DNA of 64,000 nucleotides from positions 5,084,001 to 5,148,000 of the forward strand of contig NZ_VIWU01000001.1 of NCBI RefSeq assembly GCF_007994075.1, given 5' to 3'. The notes under the pieces were generated by a model. The model saw only the letters and a list, made by a program, of their open reading frames with translations. It did no database searches and had not been told where the DNA came from. Below are positions 45,197-54,121 of the stretch, piece by piece; the first letter of the stretch is position 1; each line of letters starts with the position of its first letter. This DNA comes from Pseudonocardia hierapolitana. GTDB taxonomy: Bacteria; Actinomycetota; Actinomycetes; Mycobacteriales; Pseudonocardiaceae. The translations under genes and the position numbers were made by a program.

Positions 45197-46488
45197 GAGT
45201 CACCGTCGTGGGCCTGGGCAAGATCGGGCTCCCGCTCGCCGTGCAGTTCGCCGGACGGGGCCATCACACCGTCGGGGCGGACATCGACGAGTCCGTGATC
45301 CGGGCCGTCGAGGACGCGCGACCCCCCTTCCCCAACGAGGCCGATCTCGACGAGCGACTCGCCAAGGTCGTCGCGGACGGGTTTCTCGAGGCGACGACGG
45401 ACACCGCCGCCGCGGTCGCGGCCGGCGAGGTCGTCGTCGTGGTGGTCCCGTTGTACGTCGATGCCCGTGGGGAGCCGGAGTTCTCCGCGATCGACGCGGC
45501 AACCCGGGACATCGGCCGTGGCCTGCGGCCGGGCACGCTGGTCACGTACGAGACGACACTCCCGGTCGGTACGACGCGCAACCGGATCGCCGCTCGGCTC
45601 GGGGAGGCGAGCGGGCTGCGTGCCGGAGGGGACTACTTCCTGGCGTTCAGCCCGGAGCGCGTGTCGTCCGGCCGCGTGTTCCGTGACCTCGCCCGGTACC
45701 CCAAGCTCGTCGGCGGTATCGACGACGAGAGCGGCCGGCGCGCCGTCGACTTCTACAACAGCGCGCTCGACTTCGAGGAACGCGACGACCTCCCGCGGCG
45801 GAACGGGGCATGGGACCTGGGGTCGGCGGAAGCCGCCGAGCTGGCCAAGCTGGCGGAGACGACCTATCGCGACGTGAACATCGGCCTCGCGAACCAGTTC
45901 GCGCTGTACGCGGAGAGCATCGGCGTCGACTTCCTCGAGGTCGCCGCGGCCTGCAACTCGCAACCGTTCAGCCACCTGCACCGTCCCGGTATCGCGGTCG
46001 GCGGCCACTGCATCCCGGTGTACCCGTGGTTCTACCTGGGTGGTGACCCGGCGGCGACGATCGTGCGTGCTGCTCGCGAGGCGAATCGGGCGATGCCGGA
46101 ACGCTGTGTGGACATGCTGGCCGAGCGGTACGGCGACCTGACCGGAGCGGTCGTCGTGGTGCTCGGCGCGTGCTACCGGGGCGGGGTGAAGGAGACGGCG
46201 TTCTCGGGGGTCTTCGCGACGGTCGACGCGTTGCGCCGGCGCGGAGCACGGCCCCAGGTCGAGGATCCCCTGCTGACCGCGGAGGAGCTCTCCGGTCTCG
46301 GCCTGGAGCCGTACCGCTCCGGCACGGTCGTCGACGCCGCTGTGCTGCAGGCCGACCACGTCGAGTACCAGGAGTTGACGCCGAGCGACCTACCCGGGGT
46401 GAAGGTGGTTCTCGACGGACGGGGGGTCCTGGACCCCGCGCGGTGGCCCGGAGTACCGGTCTTGCGCCTGGGTCGCGGCAGCAGATGA
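45193..46488 (+). CDS. wbpA: UDP-GlcNAc/ManNAc 6-dehydrogenase (WbpA/WecC-like)
   Basis: NAD-dependent enzyme oxidising C6 of a UDP-N-acetylhexosamine to the uronate, the first step of the sugar made by this operon. The 431 residues show VVGLGKIGLPLAVQFA (5-20), VPLYVD, TTLPVGTTRNR, AFSPERVSSGRVF, KLAETTYRDVNIGLANQFA and catalytic Cys 273 in GIAVGGHCIPVYPWF. The C-terminal UDP-binding domain has GACYRGGVKETAFS. GTG 45193 overlaps the previous stop by 4 bases. It is distinct from the UDP-glucose dehydrogenase at 49829-51145. The choice between GlcNAc and ManNAc rests on the WbpB/E/D partners, which favour GlcNAc. Confidence 0.87.
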   Translation: MRVTVVGLGKIGLPLAVQFAGRGHHTVGADIDESVIRAVEDARPPFPNEADLDERLAKVVADGFLEATTDTAAAVAAGEVVVVVVPLYVDARGEPEFSAIDAATRDIGRGLRPGTLVTYETTLPVGTTRNRIAARLGEASGLRAGGDYFLAFSPERVSSGRVFRDLARYPKLVGGIDDESGRRAVDFYNSALDFEERDDLPRRNGAWDLGSAEAAELAKLAETTYRDVNIGLANQFALYAESIGVDFLEVAAACNSQPFSHLHRPGIAVGGHCIPVYPWFYLGGDPAATIVRAAREANRAMPERCVDMLAERYGDLTGAVVVVLGACYRGGVKETAFSGVFATVDALRRRGARPQVEDPLLTAEELSGLGLEPYRSGTVVDAAVLQADHVEYQELTPSDLPGVKVVLDGRGVLDPARWPGVPVLRLGRGSR

Positions 46489-46583
46489 GGCCTGCAGCTG
46501 TCGAGCCGGGTCTCGGGCGGTGCACGTCAGCTGGCTGGGGCAGATACTGGGCGACTCACAGTTCGCGAGCCCAGGGGGCCGGG

Positions 46584-47423
46584 ATGGTCGCGAGAACCGA
46601 GATCCGCGCGGTGCCGCGCCGAGGCGCCGCGTCAGCGTTGGTGCTTCTGCTGGCCGTGGTCACATCCGCATGTGGCGGGGGAGGAACGGGCCCGGGCCCG
46701 AACGCACCGGTTCCGCCGACCGGGCAGGGGCTGCCCGCGGAGACGGCCGGGTTCTGCACCGCTGCGGTCGACCTCGCGGCGGTGGTGAACGACGGCCCCG
46801 ACGTCCCCAACCCGCCACCTCCCCCGGAGGACGTGGCGGCCGCCTTCGACGAGTACCAGGCGCGGCTGGAGCCGCCGCTGACGGCGATGGAGCAGTCGGT
46901 GCCCCCCGCCCTGCAGCAGGACATCGCCACGATCGCTCGGCAGGCGCGCTATGCCGTCGCCACCAACGACGAGGCACCGCTCAACACTCCCGAATACGAC
47001 ACCGCGGCGAGCAGGCTGCGCGCGTTCATGATCACCGAGTGCCGGTTCGAACAGGTCCGGGTCACTGCCGTCGAGTACCGGTTCGACGGCATCCCTCCGG
47101 CACTTCCGGCGGGCACCGTCGCGTTCACGATGTCCAACCAGGGTGCGGAGACGCACGAGCTGGACGTGTACCGGATCAACGAGGGCGTTCCACAGCCCTT
47201 CCCGGAGCTCGTCCTGCTGCCGGACGACCAGAGGGATGTCGTGCTCACCTCGGTCGGAGAGATCAGTGCCAGCCCGGGCGCCGCCGATACCGAGTTCATG
47301 ACCCTCATCCCCGGCCGGTACGGGGTTGCGTGCCCCGTCCCGCAGGGAACGACGCCGACGGCGGACGGCACGGGCCCTCCGCATGCCGCTCTCGGGATGG
47401 TCGCGGAGTTCGCCGTCAACTGA
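46584..47423 (+). CDS. Lipoprotein with cupredoxin-like C-terminal domain
   Basis: Exported lipoprotein: 279 residues with signal peptide and lipobox VVTSAC (Cys 30), then a Gly/Pro-rich linker. A helical region (55-160) follows. The C-terminal domain (about 160-279) looks like a cupredoxin: VAFTMSNQGAETHELDVYRI, then PGRYGVACPVP and PPHAALGMVAEF. His 191, Cys 250, His 267 and Met 272 give the four ligand types of blue copper sites, though the Cys-His spacing is long. ATG 46584 follows AGGGGGCC. It lies 95 bases after the dehydrogenase and 25 before the PIG-L gene. A copper role is inference; lipoprotein is sure. Confidence 0.68.
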   Translation: MVARTEIRAVPRRGAASALVLLLAVVTSACGGGGTGPGPNAPVPPTGQGLPAETAGFCTAAVDLAAVVNDGPDVPNPPPPPEDVAAAFDEYQARLEPPLTAMEQSVPPALQQDIATIARQARYAVATNDEAPLNTPEYDTAASRLRAFMITECRFEQVRVTAVEYRFDGIPPALPAGTVAFTMSNQGAETHELDVYRINEGVPQPFPELVLLPDDQRDVVLTSVGEISASPGAADTEFMTLIPGRYGVACPVPQGTTPTADGTGPPHAALGMVAEFAVN

Positions 47424-47448
47424 AACGGACGAAGGGGGGAGCCACGTC

Positions 47449-48087
47449 GTGATCACGCCGAAGAGAGTTCTCGTCCTGTCCCCGCACACGGACGACGCGG
47501 AGCTGGGCTGCGGGGGCACGATGGCCCGTTGGATCGACGAGGGCGCGGAGATGTTCACGGCCGCGTTCTCGACCGCCGAGAAATCCTTGCCTCCGGGCTC
47601 CAAGGAGTACCGCCTGAAGGACGAGTGCCACCTGGCGCTCGACGAGATCGGCGTCCCACGGGCGAACCGGTTCATCTTCGACTACCCGGTCCGGGAGCTC
47701 GGCTACCACCGTCAGGAGGTGCTCGAGCAGATGGTCCGTCTCAACCGGGAGCTCGAGCCCGAGGTCATCCTCTCGCCGTCCGGAACCGACCTGCACCAGG
47801 ACCACGCCGTGGTCCACAACGAGTGCGTCCGGGTGTTCCGACATCTGACGATCATGGGCTACGAGCTGCCGTGGAACCACATCACGTTCCCGACTCAGGC
47901 GTTCGTGGTGCTCCAGGAGGAGCACCTCCGCCGGAAGTGGGCCGCCTTGACGAAGTACGAGAGCCAGCTCGAGATGGCCAGGCCGTACTTCCGCTACGAC
48001 TTCATCGAGTCGATGGCGAGGGTCCGCGGCGTGCAGGTGAAGACCGAGTTCGCCGAGGCGTACGAGATGATCAGGATCCGTCTGTGA
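47449..48087 (+). CDS. PIG-L/LmbE-family deacetylase
   Basis: Zinc N-deacetylase of the type acting on GlcNAc-containing small molecules or lipids. The 212 residues have the metal motif LSPHTDDAELGCGGT (His 13, Asp 16), DECHLALDEIGV, and the second motif SPSGTDLHQDHAVVHNECVR with the third metal His. No signal peptide, so it acts in the cytoplasm on a precursor. GTG 47449 follows GAAGGGGGGA. Its stop overlaps the WbqC start (GTGA), so the two are made together. PIG-L and WbqC neighbours often occur in O-antigen loci, where they may modify an amino sugar before a further group is added. Confidence 0.87.
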   Translation: MITPKRVLVLSPHTDDAELGCGGTMARWIDEGAEMFTAAFSTAEKSLPPGSKEYRLKDECHLALDEIGVPRANRFIFDYPVRELGYHRQEVLEQMVRLNRELEPEVILSPSGTDLHQDHAVVHNECVRVFRHLTIMGYELPWNHITFPTQAFVVLQEEHLRRKWAALTKYESQLEMARPYFRYDFIESMARVRGVQVKTEFAEAYEMIRIRL

Positions 48088-48776
48088 TCGTCTCGGTGCA
48101 CCAACCGAACTTCGCACCGTGGCTCGGGTTCTTCGACAAGATGGTGCACTCCGACGTCATGGTCCTGCTGGACTCGGTCCAGTTCATCAAGCGTGGGTAC
48201 CAGAACCGGGCGAAGATCAAAGGGACTGGCGGGCCGCAGTGGCTGACGATCCCCGTCATCTCGAAGGGACGGTACGACCAGCTCACCCGTGACGTCGAGA
48301 TCGACGAAAGCCGCGGCTGGCGGAGCGTGCACCTCCGGACGCTGCAGAGCGTGCTCGCCAAGGCTCCGCACCGCGACGAGGTGCTGGACTTCCTCGATCC
48401 GATCTACGCCAAGGAGGAGCTGCACAACCTCGCGGACTTCAACACCGCGCTGATCCGCGGCGTCGTCGAGCGCCTCGGTATCACGACGCAGCTGCTCATG
48501 GCGTCGGAACTCGGCTGTCAAGGCAGCTCGTCGCGGCTCATGCTGAACCTGACCAAAGCGGTCGGCGGCGAGACGTACCTGTCCGGTCCCAGCGGCAGCA
48601 ACTACCTCGAGCCGGAGATGTTCCCCGCCGAAGGAGTGAAGCTGCAGTACCACCGTTTCGAGCCGTTCGAGTACCCGCAAGCGTTCCCGCCGTTCGCCCC
48701 AGGGCTCAGTTGCCTCGACTACCTCGCGAACGTCGGGTTCCGTCTCTGGGGCGGGTCCACCGCGTGCGGAACTTGA
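48084..48776 (+). CDS. wbqC: WbqC-like family protein
   Basis: WbqC-like proteins occur in amino-sugar and O-antigen loci; their chemistry is not well established. The 230 residues start with the signature VSVHQPNFAPWLGFFDKMV and contain VLLDSVQFIKRGYQNRAKIK, WLTIPV, and LGCQGSSSRLMLNLTKAVGG, all conserved in the family. Then come SGPSGSNYL and YPQAFPPFAPGLSCLDYLAN near the C-terminus. GTG 48084 overlaps the PIG-L stop by 4 bases. The last 71 bases overlap the convergent GT2 gene, unusual among these genes, and the final residues (RLWGGSTACGT) look less family-like. Family sure; function unknown. Confidence 0.82.
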   Translation: MIVSVHQPNFAPWLGFFDKMVHSDVMVLLDSVQFIKRGYQNRAKIKGTGGPQWLTIPVISKGRYDQLTRDVEIDESRGWRSVHLRTLQSVLAKAPHRDEVLDFLDPIYAKEELHNLADFNTALIRGVVERLGITTQLLMASELGCQGSSSRLMLNLTKAVGGETYLSGPSGSNYLEPEMFPAEGVKLQYHRFEPFEYPQAFPPFAPGLSCLDYLANVGFRLWGGSTACGT

Positions 48777-49761
48777 CGAGCCCGCCGAGGAAACCCATGC
48801 CGTAGCCGACATGCAGCGCCGCGAACACGGCTGGTAGCACCGGCAGGTGTCGCCAGCCGTGTTCGCGGGCGATCGAGACCGACGCCGCCCCTGCGGCGAG
48901 TCCGTAGGCGACGATGGTGGCGAGCAGTCCTCGTCGCGCCGCACCGCTGGCCGGGGTGAGCACCGTGCCGGCCAGCAGCGTCGCGGCGAACGCGGGGGGC
49001 ACGAACTGGCGTGCACTCATCTGCCGAGGGTGCTTCTGCAGCACCCGGACCTTCCACATGCCGTACTGCCGGTACTGCCGGAAGACCGTCCGCAATGAGC
49101 TGCGACTGTAGTAGACCGACCGGATCCTGTCCGTGAGGAGAATCCGCCCACCCTCGGACCTCAGGCGGTAGTTGAACTCGTCGTCCTGGTTGCGGACCAA
49201 CTCGGCGTCGAATGGTCCGATGCGGTCGAACACAGATCGGGGCCAGGCACCCATGTACACCGTGTCCACCCACTTCTCACCCCGGACGTAGTGGAAGTGG
49301 GAGTTGCCCACGCCGAAGGGCGATGAGGTCGCCAGGGCGATCGCCTGGGCGACGAGGCCGTCGCCAACCGCCGCCATCCGCCCACCGACGTTGTCTGCGC
49401 CGGACCGATCGAGCGCTCGGACGCACTCGGCGACGTAGTCGGGCTCGATGACGGTGTGACCGTCGACACGAACGATGACGTCGCCGTCGGCGAGCGCGAG
49501 TGCGGCGTTGAACCCGGTTGGGACGATGCGTCCAGGATTGTCCACGATCCGAACCACGTGTTGCGGATGCGTCCTTGCCAGGTCCTCGACGACAGCGCGG
49601 GTGGAGTCCTCGGACATCCCGTCGGCGACGAGCACCTGCATCCGGTCCGGCGGGTAGTGCTGGCCCAGCACGGCGCCGAGGCTGCGCGCGATGAACCGCT
49701 CCTCGTTGCGGATGGGCATGATCACCGTTACGTGAGGTTTTCCGATGACATCGTTCGACAC
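48706..49761 (-). CDS. Glycosyltransferase family 2 with C-terminal membrane helices
   Basis: Resembles ExoA-type (succinoglycan) transferases. The 351 residues have the GT-A domain HVTVIMPIRNEERFIARSLG, VLVADGMSEDSTRAVV, NPGRIVPTGFNAALALADGD, DGHTVIEPDYV (DxH in place of the usual DxD), RNQDDEFNYRLRSEGG with the catalytic region, and RQYGMWKV. Two or three hydrophobic helices follow (PPAFAATLLAGTVL, LLATIVAYGLAAGAASV, VLPAVFAALHVGYGMGFLGG). GTG 49761 has CGAGG upstream. It overlaps the WbqC 3' end by 71 bases. It may act at the membrane on a lipid-linked acceptor. Confidence 0.86.
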   Translation of the reverse strand: MSNDVIGKPHVTVIMPIRNEERFIARSLGAVLGQHYPPDRMQVLVADGMSEDSTRAVVEDLARTHPQHVVRIVDNPGRIVPTGFNAALALADGDVIVRVDGHTVIEPDYVAECVRALDRSGADNVGGRMAAVGDGLVAQAIALATSSPFGVGNSHFHYVRGEKWVDTVYMGAWPRSVFDRIGPFDAELVRNQDDEFNYRLRSEGGRILLTDRIRSVYYSRSSLRTVFRQYRQYGMWKVRVLQKHPRQMSARQFVPPAFAATLLAGTVLTPASGAARRGLLATIVAYGLAAGAASVSIAREHGWRHLPVLPAVFAALHVGYGMGFLGGLVKFRTRWTRPRDGTRRSRGSRGN

Positions 49762-49828
49762 GGGGGCCTCGGTTTCTGGTCGGAATTCCTTTGCCTGGTC
49801 GCCTTTTGGGTCGCGGCCACGCCGCGGC

Positions 49829-51145
49829 TCAGCGTCGGCCGAGTGAGTGGTAGGTGAATCCGGCGCGCCGCATCACATCGGGGTCGAGCAGGTTGCGGGT
49901 GTCGATGACGATCGGCCGACGGACGACGGTCGCGAGCTCGGACCAGTCGAGGCTGCGGAACTCCGGCCAGTCGGTGAGTAGGACGAGCGCGTCGGCGTCC
50001 TTTGCGCTCGCCGCGGGGTCGTCGACCACGGTGATCGATGCCAACTCGGACGAGCTCGCGGACGCGGGCACAACGGGGTCGTAGCCGAGGAGCTCCGCAC
50101 CGGCCTGCCGGAGCATAGCCGCCACCGCGAGTGCCGGTGAGTCGCGGAGGTCGTCGGTGCCTGCCTTGAAGGTCAGTCCGAGCACCCCGAGTCGGGTCCG
50201 CGACAGCGTTCCGGTGCGGGAGCCCGTCACAGCGAGCCGAACCTTCTCGACCATGCGCTGGCGTTGCCGAGTGTTCGTCTCGATGGCGGCGCGCAGCAGC
50301 CGGAACTCGAAGTCGGCGGAGTCGGCGACCTGCAGCATCGCGTGGGTGTCCTTGGGGAGGCAGGATCCGCCCCAGCCGGGTCCCGGGCTGAGGAACGCCT
50401 GTCCGATCCGGTGGTCGTAGCCCATTCCCTCGGTTACGTCGACGATGTCGGCGCCGAGTCGCTCACACAACTCCGCCAGCGAGTTGACGTAGGACAGCTT
50501 CATGGCGAGGAAGCAGTTGGCCGCGTACTTGACCATCTCCGCGCTCGCGGCGTCAGTGAGCACCGTCGGCCCGCCGAGCCGCGCATAGAGCGCCGCGACC
50601 CGTTCGGCGGCGTTCTGTGTGTCGCAACCGACCACGATCCGGTCGGGGTTGAGGAAGTCGCGGACGGCCGACCCCTCGCGCAGGAACTCCGGGTTGCTCA
50701 CGACGGCGACCTCGTCGCGGTCGAGCAGCTCTACGGTCCTGGTCGCGGTGCCCACCGGGACGGTCGACTTGTTGACAACGACGCAGCCGGGTGGGAGTGC
50801 ATCGCGGATCTCGTCGATCACGGCCTCGACAGCGGTGAGGTCGGCGATGCCGCCTACCCCCATCGGGGTCGGGACGCAGAGGAAGACGACATCGACGGGC
50901 CCGGCCGGTCCGGACATCGCCGCACGCGCGCCGACGACGAAGGAGAGCCGACCTGCTGCAACCCCTTCGGTCACCAGATCCGGCAAGCCGGGCTCCCGGA
51001 TGTCCACCTGCCCCTGCTGGAGCCGATCCACCTTCGCGGCATCGACATCGGCGCACACGACACTGTGCCCGAGTGAGGCGAGACACGCCCCAGTCGTCAG
51101 TCCGACGTAGCCGGCGCCGATGACCGCGATGCGCCTCGCGAACAT
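49829..51145 (-). CDS. ugd: UDP-glucose 6-dehydrogenase
   Basis: NAD-dependent oxidation of UDP-glucose to UDP-glucuronate, a precursor of acidic polymers. The 438 residues show AVIGAGYVGLTTGACLASLG (7-26), FLCVPTPMGVGGIADL, VVNKSTVPVGTATR, NPEFLREGSAV, SAEMVKYAANCFLAMKLSYV and catalytic Cys 262 in GPGWGGSCLPKDTHAM. GLTFKAGTDDLRDSPA marks the UDP domain. ATG 51145 follows GAGCGAGGC. It is followed by the GT2 gene on the same strand after 67 bases, so the two probably share an operon. Highly confident; GDP-mannose dehydrogenase is unlikely from the motifs. Confidence 0.93.
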   Translation of the reverse strand: MFARRIAVIGAGYVGLTTGACLASLGHSVVCADVDAAKVDRLQQGQVDIREPGLPDLVTEGVAAGRLSFVVGARAAMSGPAGPVDVVFLCVPTPMGVGGIADLTAVEAVIDEIRDALPPGCVVVNKSTVPVGTATRTVELLDRDEVAVVSNPEFLREGSAVRDFLNPDRIVVGCDTQNAAERVAALYARLGGPTVLTDAASAEMVKYAANCFLAMKLSYVNSLAELCERLGADIVDVTEGMGYDHRIGQAFLSPGPGWGGSCLPKDTHAMLQVADSADFEFRLLRAAIETNTRQRQRMVEKVRLAVTGSRTGTLSRTRLGVLGLTFKAGTDDLRDSPALAVAAMLRQAGAELLGYDPVVPASASSSELASITVVDDPAASAKDADALVLLTDWPEFRSLDWSELATVVRRPIVIDTRNLLDPDVMRRAGFTYHSLGRR

Positions 51146-51470
51146 GCCTCGCTCCTCTCCGTTGTTCAGGCCCTCGTGCAGGTCAGGGGCCTGCCGCCGC
51201 ACCTGCGCTCAGGCGGATGGCTGAGTGACGTCGATCCGGGGGCGTCGGGCAGGAACCGACCGGTGGTCGCCCGGCGAGATGAAGGCAAGCAGAAGGCGGA
51301 TCCATCCAGTGGACCGATTTCTTCGGGCTTCGGCCGGCATTCCGCCCGCGGTCCACCGCTCCCCGGCTGTCGCGGGCTTGCGGCGAACGTGGCACCCGGG
51401 CGTTCTCGCTGATGACCTCAGCTCCCCCTCAGTCGCCGACCGACATCTGATCACGATCTACCGCTGGAAT
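51146..51470. other. 325-base intergenic region upstream of ugd
   Basis: No gene recognised. Both neighbours are on the minus strand, so it should contain the terminator of the deacetylase operon and the promoter of ugd. No strong hairpin with a T-run is visible. Confidence 0.4.
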
Positions 51471-52895
51471 TCAGAGAGCGGCGACAGTCGCGATCAACTC
51501 CTCGTACCAGTGCTTCTCCCGCGCGGTGCGTAGTACCTCGTCATTGTGCCAGAGGATGCCGATGGTGCCGCCGTATCGTCGGCACTGCTGGGCGATGCGC
51601 AGCGTCGCGCGGGCGGCGTCGTCCGGGACGAGAGACATATGGCCGAAAAGGGACACGTCCATCACCTGGAACGGCTTCTCGACGAGGTCCAGCGGTGTGC
51701 GCGCCAGCAGATCGAATACGGGGAATTCACGACTCGTGCCCGTCCGGAAGCCCACGGCTTCACTGAAGGCGACCGAGCAGTCGTACTTGAGCCCTGCTGC
51801 ACCCCAGTTCCGCCATGTGTGCGGATTCCTCCACTGCAGGTAGTGCTGCCGGCCGCCCCAGGACTCCTGAGCGATGCCCTGACCCTCGGCCGCGGTGCGC
51901 AGGCGGTCGAACTCCTCCGCCGTGGCCGCAGCGTCGCGATACGTGCCGAACCCCGCGTGCAATCCGATCTCGTGACCGCGCCGATGGACGCGTCTCATCA
52001 GGTCCTGGACCCAGGGATGATCGAACAACTGGTAGCGCGGAGCTGCCGGATCCGCGTCGCCTCGGGCGAGGAAGTAGAAGGAACTGCGCAAGGAGTGACG
52101 CTCGCTGACGTCCATGAGGAACTCGAAAGTGTTGTTCGGGTCGGTGTCGTAGCGCCCGCGGCGTGCGTCGACGACCGCACGCACCCGACGCAGCGCGAGC
52201 CCGACGTCTCGGCGCCGGACCAGGTCGCCCGCAAACTGACGGGCCAGCATGCGGGGGCGGCGTCCTACGGTCGACAACGGGTCGTCCACGTCGTGGGTCA
52301 ACATCACCTGGTATCGGTGGCGCCGGAACTCCATGCGCGGCCACACCCTGCCGAGGGCCGCGGCGAGCAGTGCGACGTACGCGTCGACCACTGGTGACTC
52401 CACGAAGCCCTCGGCGAACGCGAGCGTCGATGCCAGGGGGAAGCGGTCGTAGGTGTCGCGCGCAGCAGCCATGACGACTTCCTCGTACCTCGTGAGCATC
52501 GCGAATGCGCTGCCGAACACGTCGACGTCGAGGCGCACACCCTGCTCGCACTGCTCGGCGAGGTTGGCCGACGGGGGCGAGGAACCGCCGTAGAGGACGG
52601 GCAGTTGCTCCTCGGCATCCAGCACCCCGGCCGCGGCCTGACCCACTCGCCGTCTCGGCAGCGGTCTCGACGGCAGCGCGGAGTCGGTCAACCACTGGTC
52701 GGGCGCAGTGCTGAAGAGGGCATCCGGCGTCGTCACGGCTGCACCGTCCGGATCCTCGGCGAGGCCGATCCTGACGTCCGGACGCTCGTGCGTCACGAGG
52801 CTCCAGTCGAGCCCCAGCCAGTCGCCGAGAACGACGCCCAGGACGTAGCGGCGCTCCTCCTGGTATCCAGCTGGAGCCGAGACGAGGAGGGTCAT
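51471..52895 (-). CDS. Polysaccharide deacetylase-like protein (NodB domain, large N-terminal domain)
   Basis: 474 residues without a signal peptide. The first half (LGDWLGLDWSLVTHERPDVR, then EQLPVLYGGSSPP) resembles the DUF7033-type domain found before such deacetylases. The second half is NodB-like: YQVMLTHDVDDPLSTVG as motif 1, SSFYFLARGDADP, RRGHEIGLHAGFGTYRDA (metal His region), GGRQHYLQWRNPHTWRNW and GTIGILWHND. The motif-1 T-H-D-V-D-D departs from the usual TFDDG, a known variant in this subfamily. ATG 52895 is 7 bases after the upstream stop, so it is in an operon with the beta-helix lipoprotein. Cytoplasmic deacetylase of a glycan precursor or an unrelated hydrolase are both possible. 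Confidence 0.75.
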   Translation of the reverse strand: MTLLVSAPAGYQEERRYVLGVVLGDWLGLDWSLVTHERPDVRIGLAEDPDGAAVTTPDALFSTAPDQWLTDSALPSRPLPRRRVGQAAAGVLDAEEQLPVLYGGSSPPSANLAEQCEQGVRLDVDVFGSAFAMLTRYEEVVMAAARDTYDRFPLASTLAFAEGFVESPVVDAYVALLAAALGRVWPRMEFRRHRYQVMLTHDVDDPLSTVGRRPRMLARQFAGDLVRRRDVGLALRRVRAVVDARRGRYDTDPNNTFEFLMDVSERHSLRSSFYFLARGDADPAAPRYQLFDHPWVQDLMRRVHRRGHEIGLHAGFGTYRDAAATAEEFDRLRTAAEGQGIAQESWGGRQHYLQWRNPHTWRNWGAAGLKYDCSVAFSEAVGFRTGTSREFPVFDLLARTPLDLVEKPFQVMDVSLFGHMSLVPDDAARATLRIAQQCRRYGGTIGILWHNDEVLRTAREKHWYEELIATVAAL

Positions 52896-52902
52896 CCGCT
52901 GC

Positions 52903-54018
52903 TTACTGTTCGTACGGCCCGACGTCGAACCCCTGAGACTGGGGCCGCGGCGCACGGTCGAATGCGAATCGCAGGGCTACCTCCGGCTCCCCGGTGTCGA
53001 TGGCCGGGCTGGTCGGCGCGAGCCGGTAGTCGCCCGATCCGTCCGCCGCGAAGTTCACGAACTGCGGGTCCGCGACGATCGTGCCCGCCTCGTCGCCGCC
53101 GTTGATCTGGATGGCGTCCCGGTCGTTGCCCCACAGGAGGTTGTTCACGAACCGGTTGCCGTCGCCCGACTCCCCGGTCTCCCGGATACCCTCGCGACCG
53201 TTGTCGACCACGATGTTGTTGGCGATCAGGGAGTTGCCGGTCTCGTACTCGTCGTCATCCGCGCCGACGACGATCCCGCCCTCCGGGTTGTTGAACACGA
53301 GGTTGTTCACGATCGCGAGACTGTTGCAGGCGTGCCAGCACTGGATGCCGTAACCGGTGTTGCCGTAGGAGATGTTGTTGGCCACCCGGCCACCCCGGTG
53401 GGTGACGTAGATGCCGTGGTCGAGCTTGTCCTCCCCACAGTCGAACGTGACGTTGCTGAGCACATCGACGTCGGTGACGCTGTAGTCCTCGTTCTGCACG
53501 TAGATGCAGTTGCCGGCGATGCCGTGCACCCGGTTCCTCATCAGCCGCGCCTGCGAACCCTTGTTGTACAGCCCGTCCGCGTTCGGTCCCGTGATGTCGA
53601 ACCCCACGATGTCGACGTAGGCGCCCTCGTTCTCCCAGGCTCCGTCCGTGCCTCCGACGCCGACGATCCGGGTGTCGGGCGACTCGGCGATGAACGTGAT
53701 GCGTTGGCTCTCGGTGCCGCTGGCCGCCGTGCGGACGTCGCCCTCGTAGGTGCCGGCCCGGACGAGGATCGTGTCCCCGGGTTGGGCGCGCCCCGCGGCC
53801 GCGTCGATCGTGCGCAGCGGCGCGGCGGCCGTGCCCTCCGCGGCGTCGTCACCGTCGAGAGCGACGACGAGCGCGGCGGCGTCGAGGGCTGGTGCCGTCG
53901 GCGGCGCCGGGTAGACGCTGTTGGGTGGCCTCTGCGGTGATGGCTCGGGGGATTCCTGGGCGCACGCCGCCAGGGCCGCCACGACCAGTGCCGCGGTGAT
54001 CGTCCGCCCGTACCTCAT
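52903..54018 (-). CDS. Lipoprotein with right-handed parallel beta-helix
   Basis: Surface-attached protein probably binding or cleaving a polysaccharide. The 371 residues have a signal peptide and lipobox ALAAC (MRYGRTITAALVVAALAAC), a Pro-rich linker, then a parallel beta-helix: LRTIDAAAGRAQPGDTILVR as opening cap followed by rungs such as RLMRNRVHGIAGNCIYV, NNISYGNTGYGIQCWHAC, IVNNLVFNNPEGGIVVG and NRFVNNLLWGNDRDAIQI. PQSQGFDVGPYEQ is the common C-terminal motif. Such folds occur in polysaccharide lyases and epimerases, but no catalytic set can be named. ATG 54018 is chosen as the signal-peptide start. Operon with the deacetylase. Confidence 0.8.
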   Translation of the reverse strand: MRYGRTITAALVVAALAACAQESPEPSPQRPPNSVYPAPPTAPALDAAALVVALDGDDAAEGTAAAPLRTIDAAAGRAQPGDTILVRAGTYEGDVRTAASGTESQRITFIAESPDTRIVGVGGTDGAWENEGAYVDIVGFDITGPNADGLYNKGSQARLMRNRVHGIAGNCIYVQNEDYSVTDVDVLSNVTFDCGEDKLDHGIYVTHRGGRVANNISYGNTGYGIQCWHACNSLAIVNNLVFNNPEGGIVVGADDDEYETGNSLIANNIVVDNGREGIRETGESGDGNRFVNNLLWGNDRDAIQINGGDEAGTIVADPQFVNFAADGSGDYRLAPTSPAIDTGEPEVALRFAFDRAPRPQSQGFDVGPYEQ

Positions 54019-54121
54019 CCGGCTCCGTCCCGTCGGGATGGCTACCTGCAGCGCCGGGGAGCCCCAGCGCACGCCCAGTTACCCGACCATGCTATAGACG
54101 AACCATCTGATCGTCGTGAGG

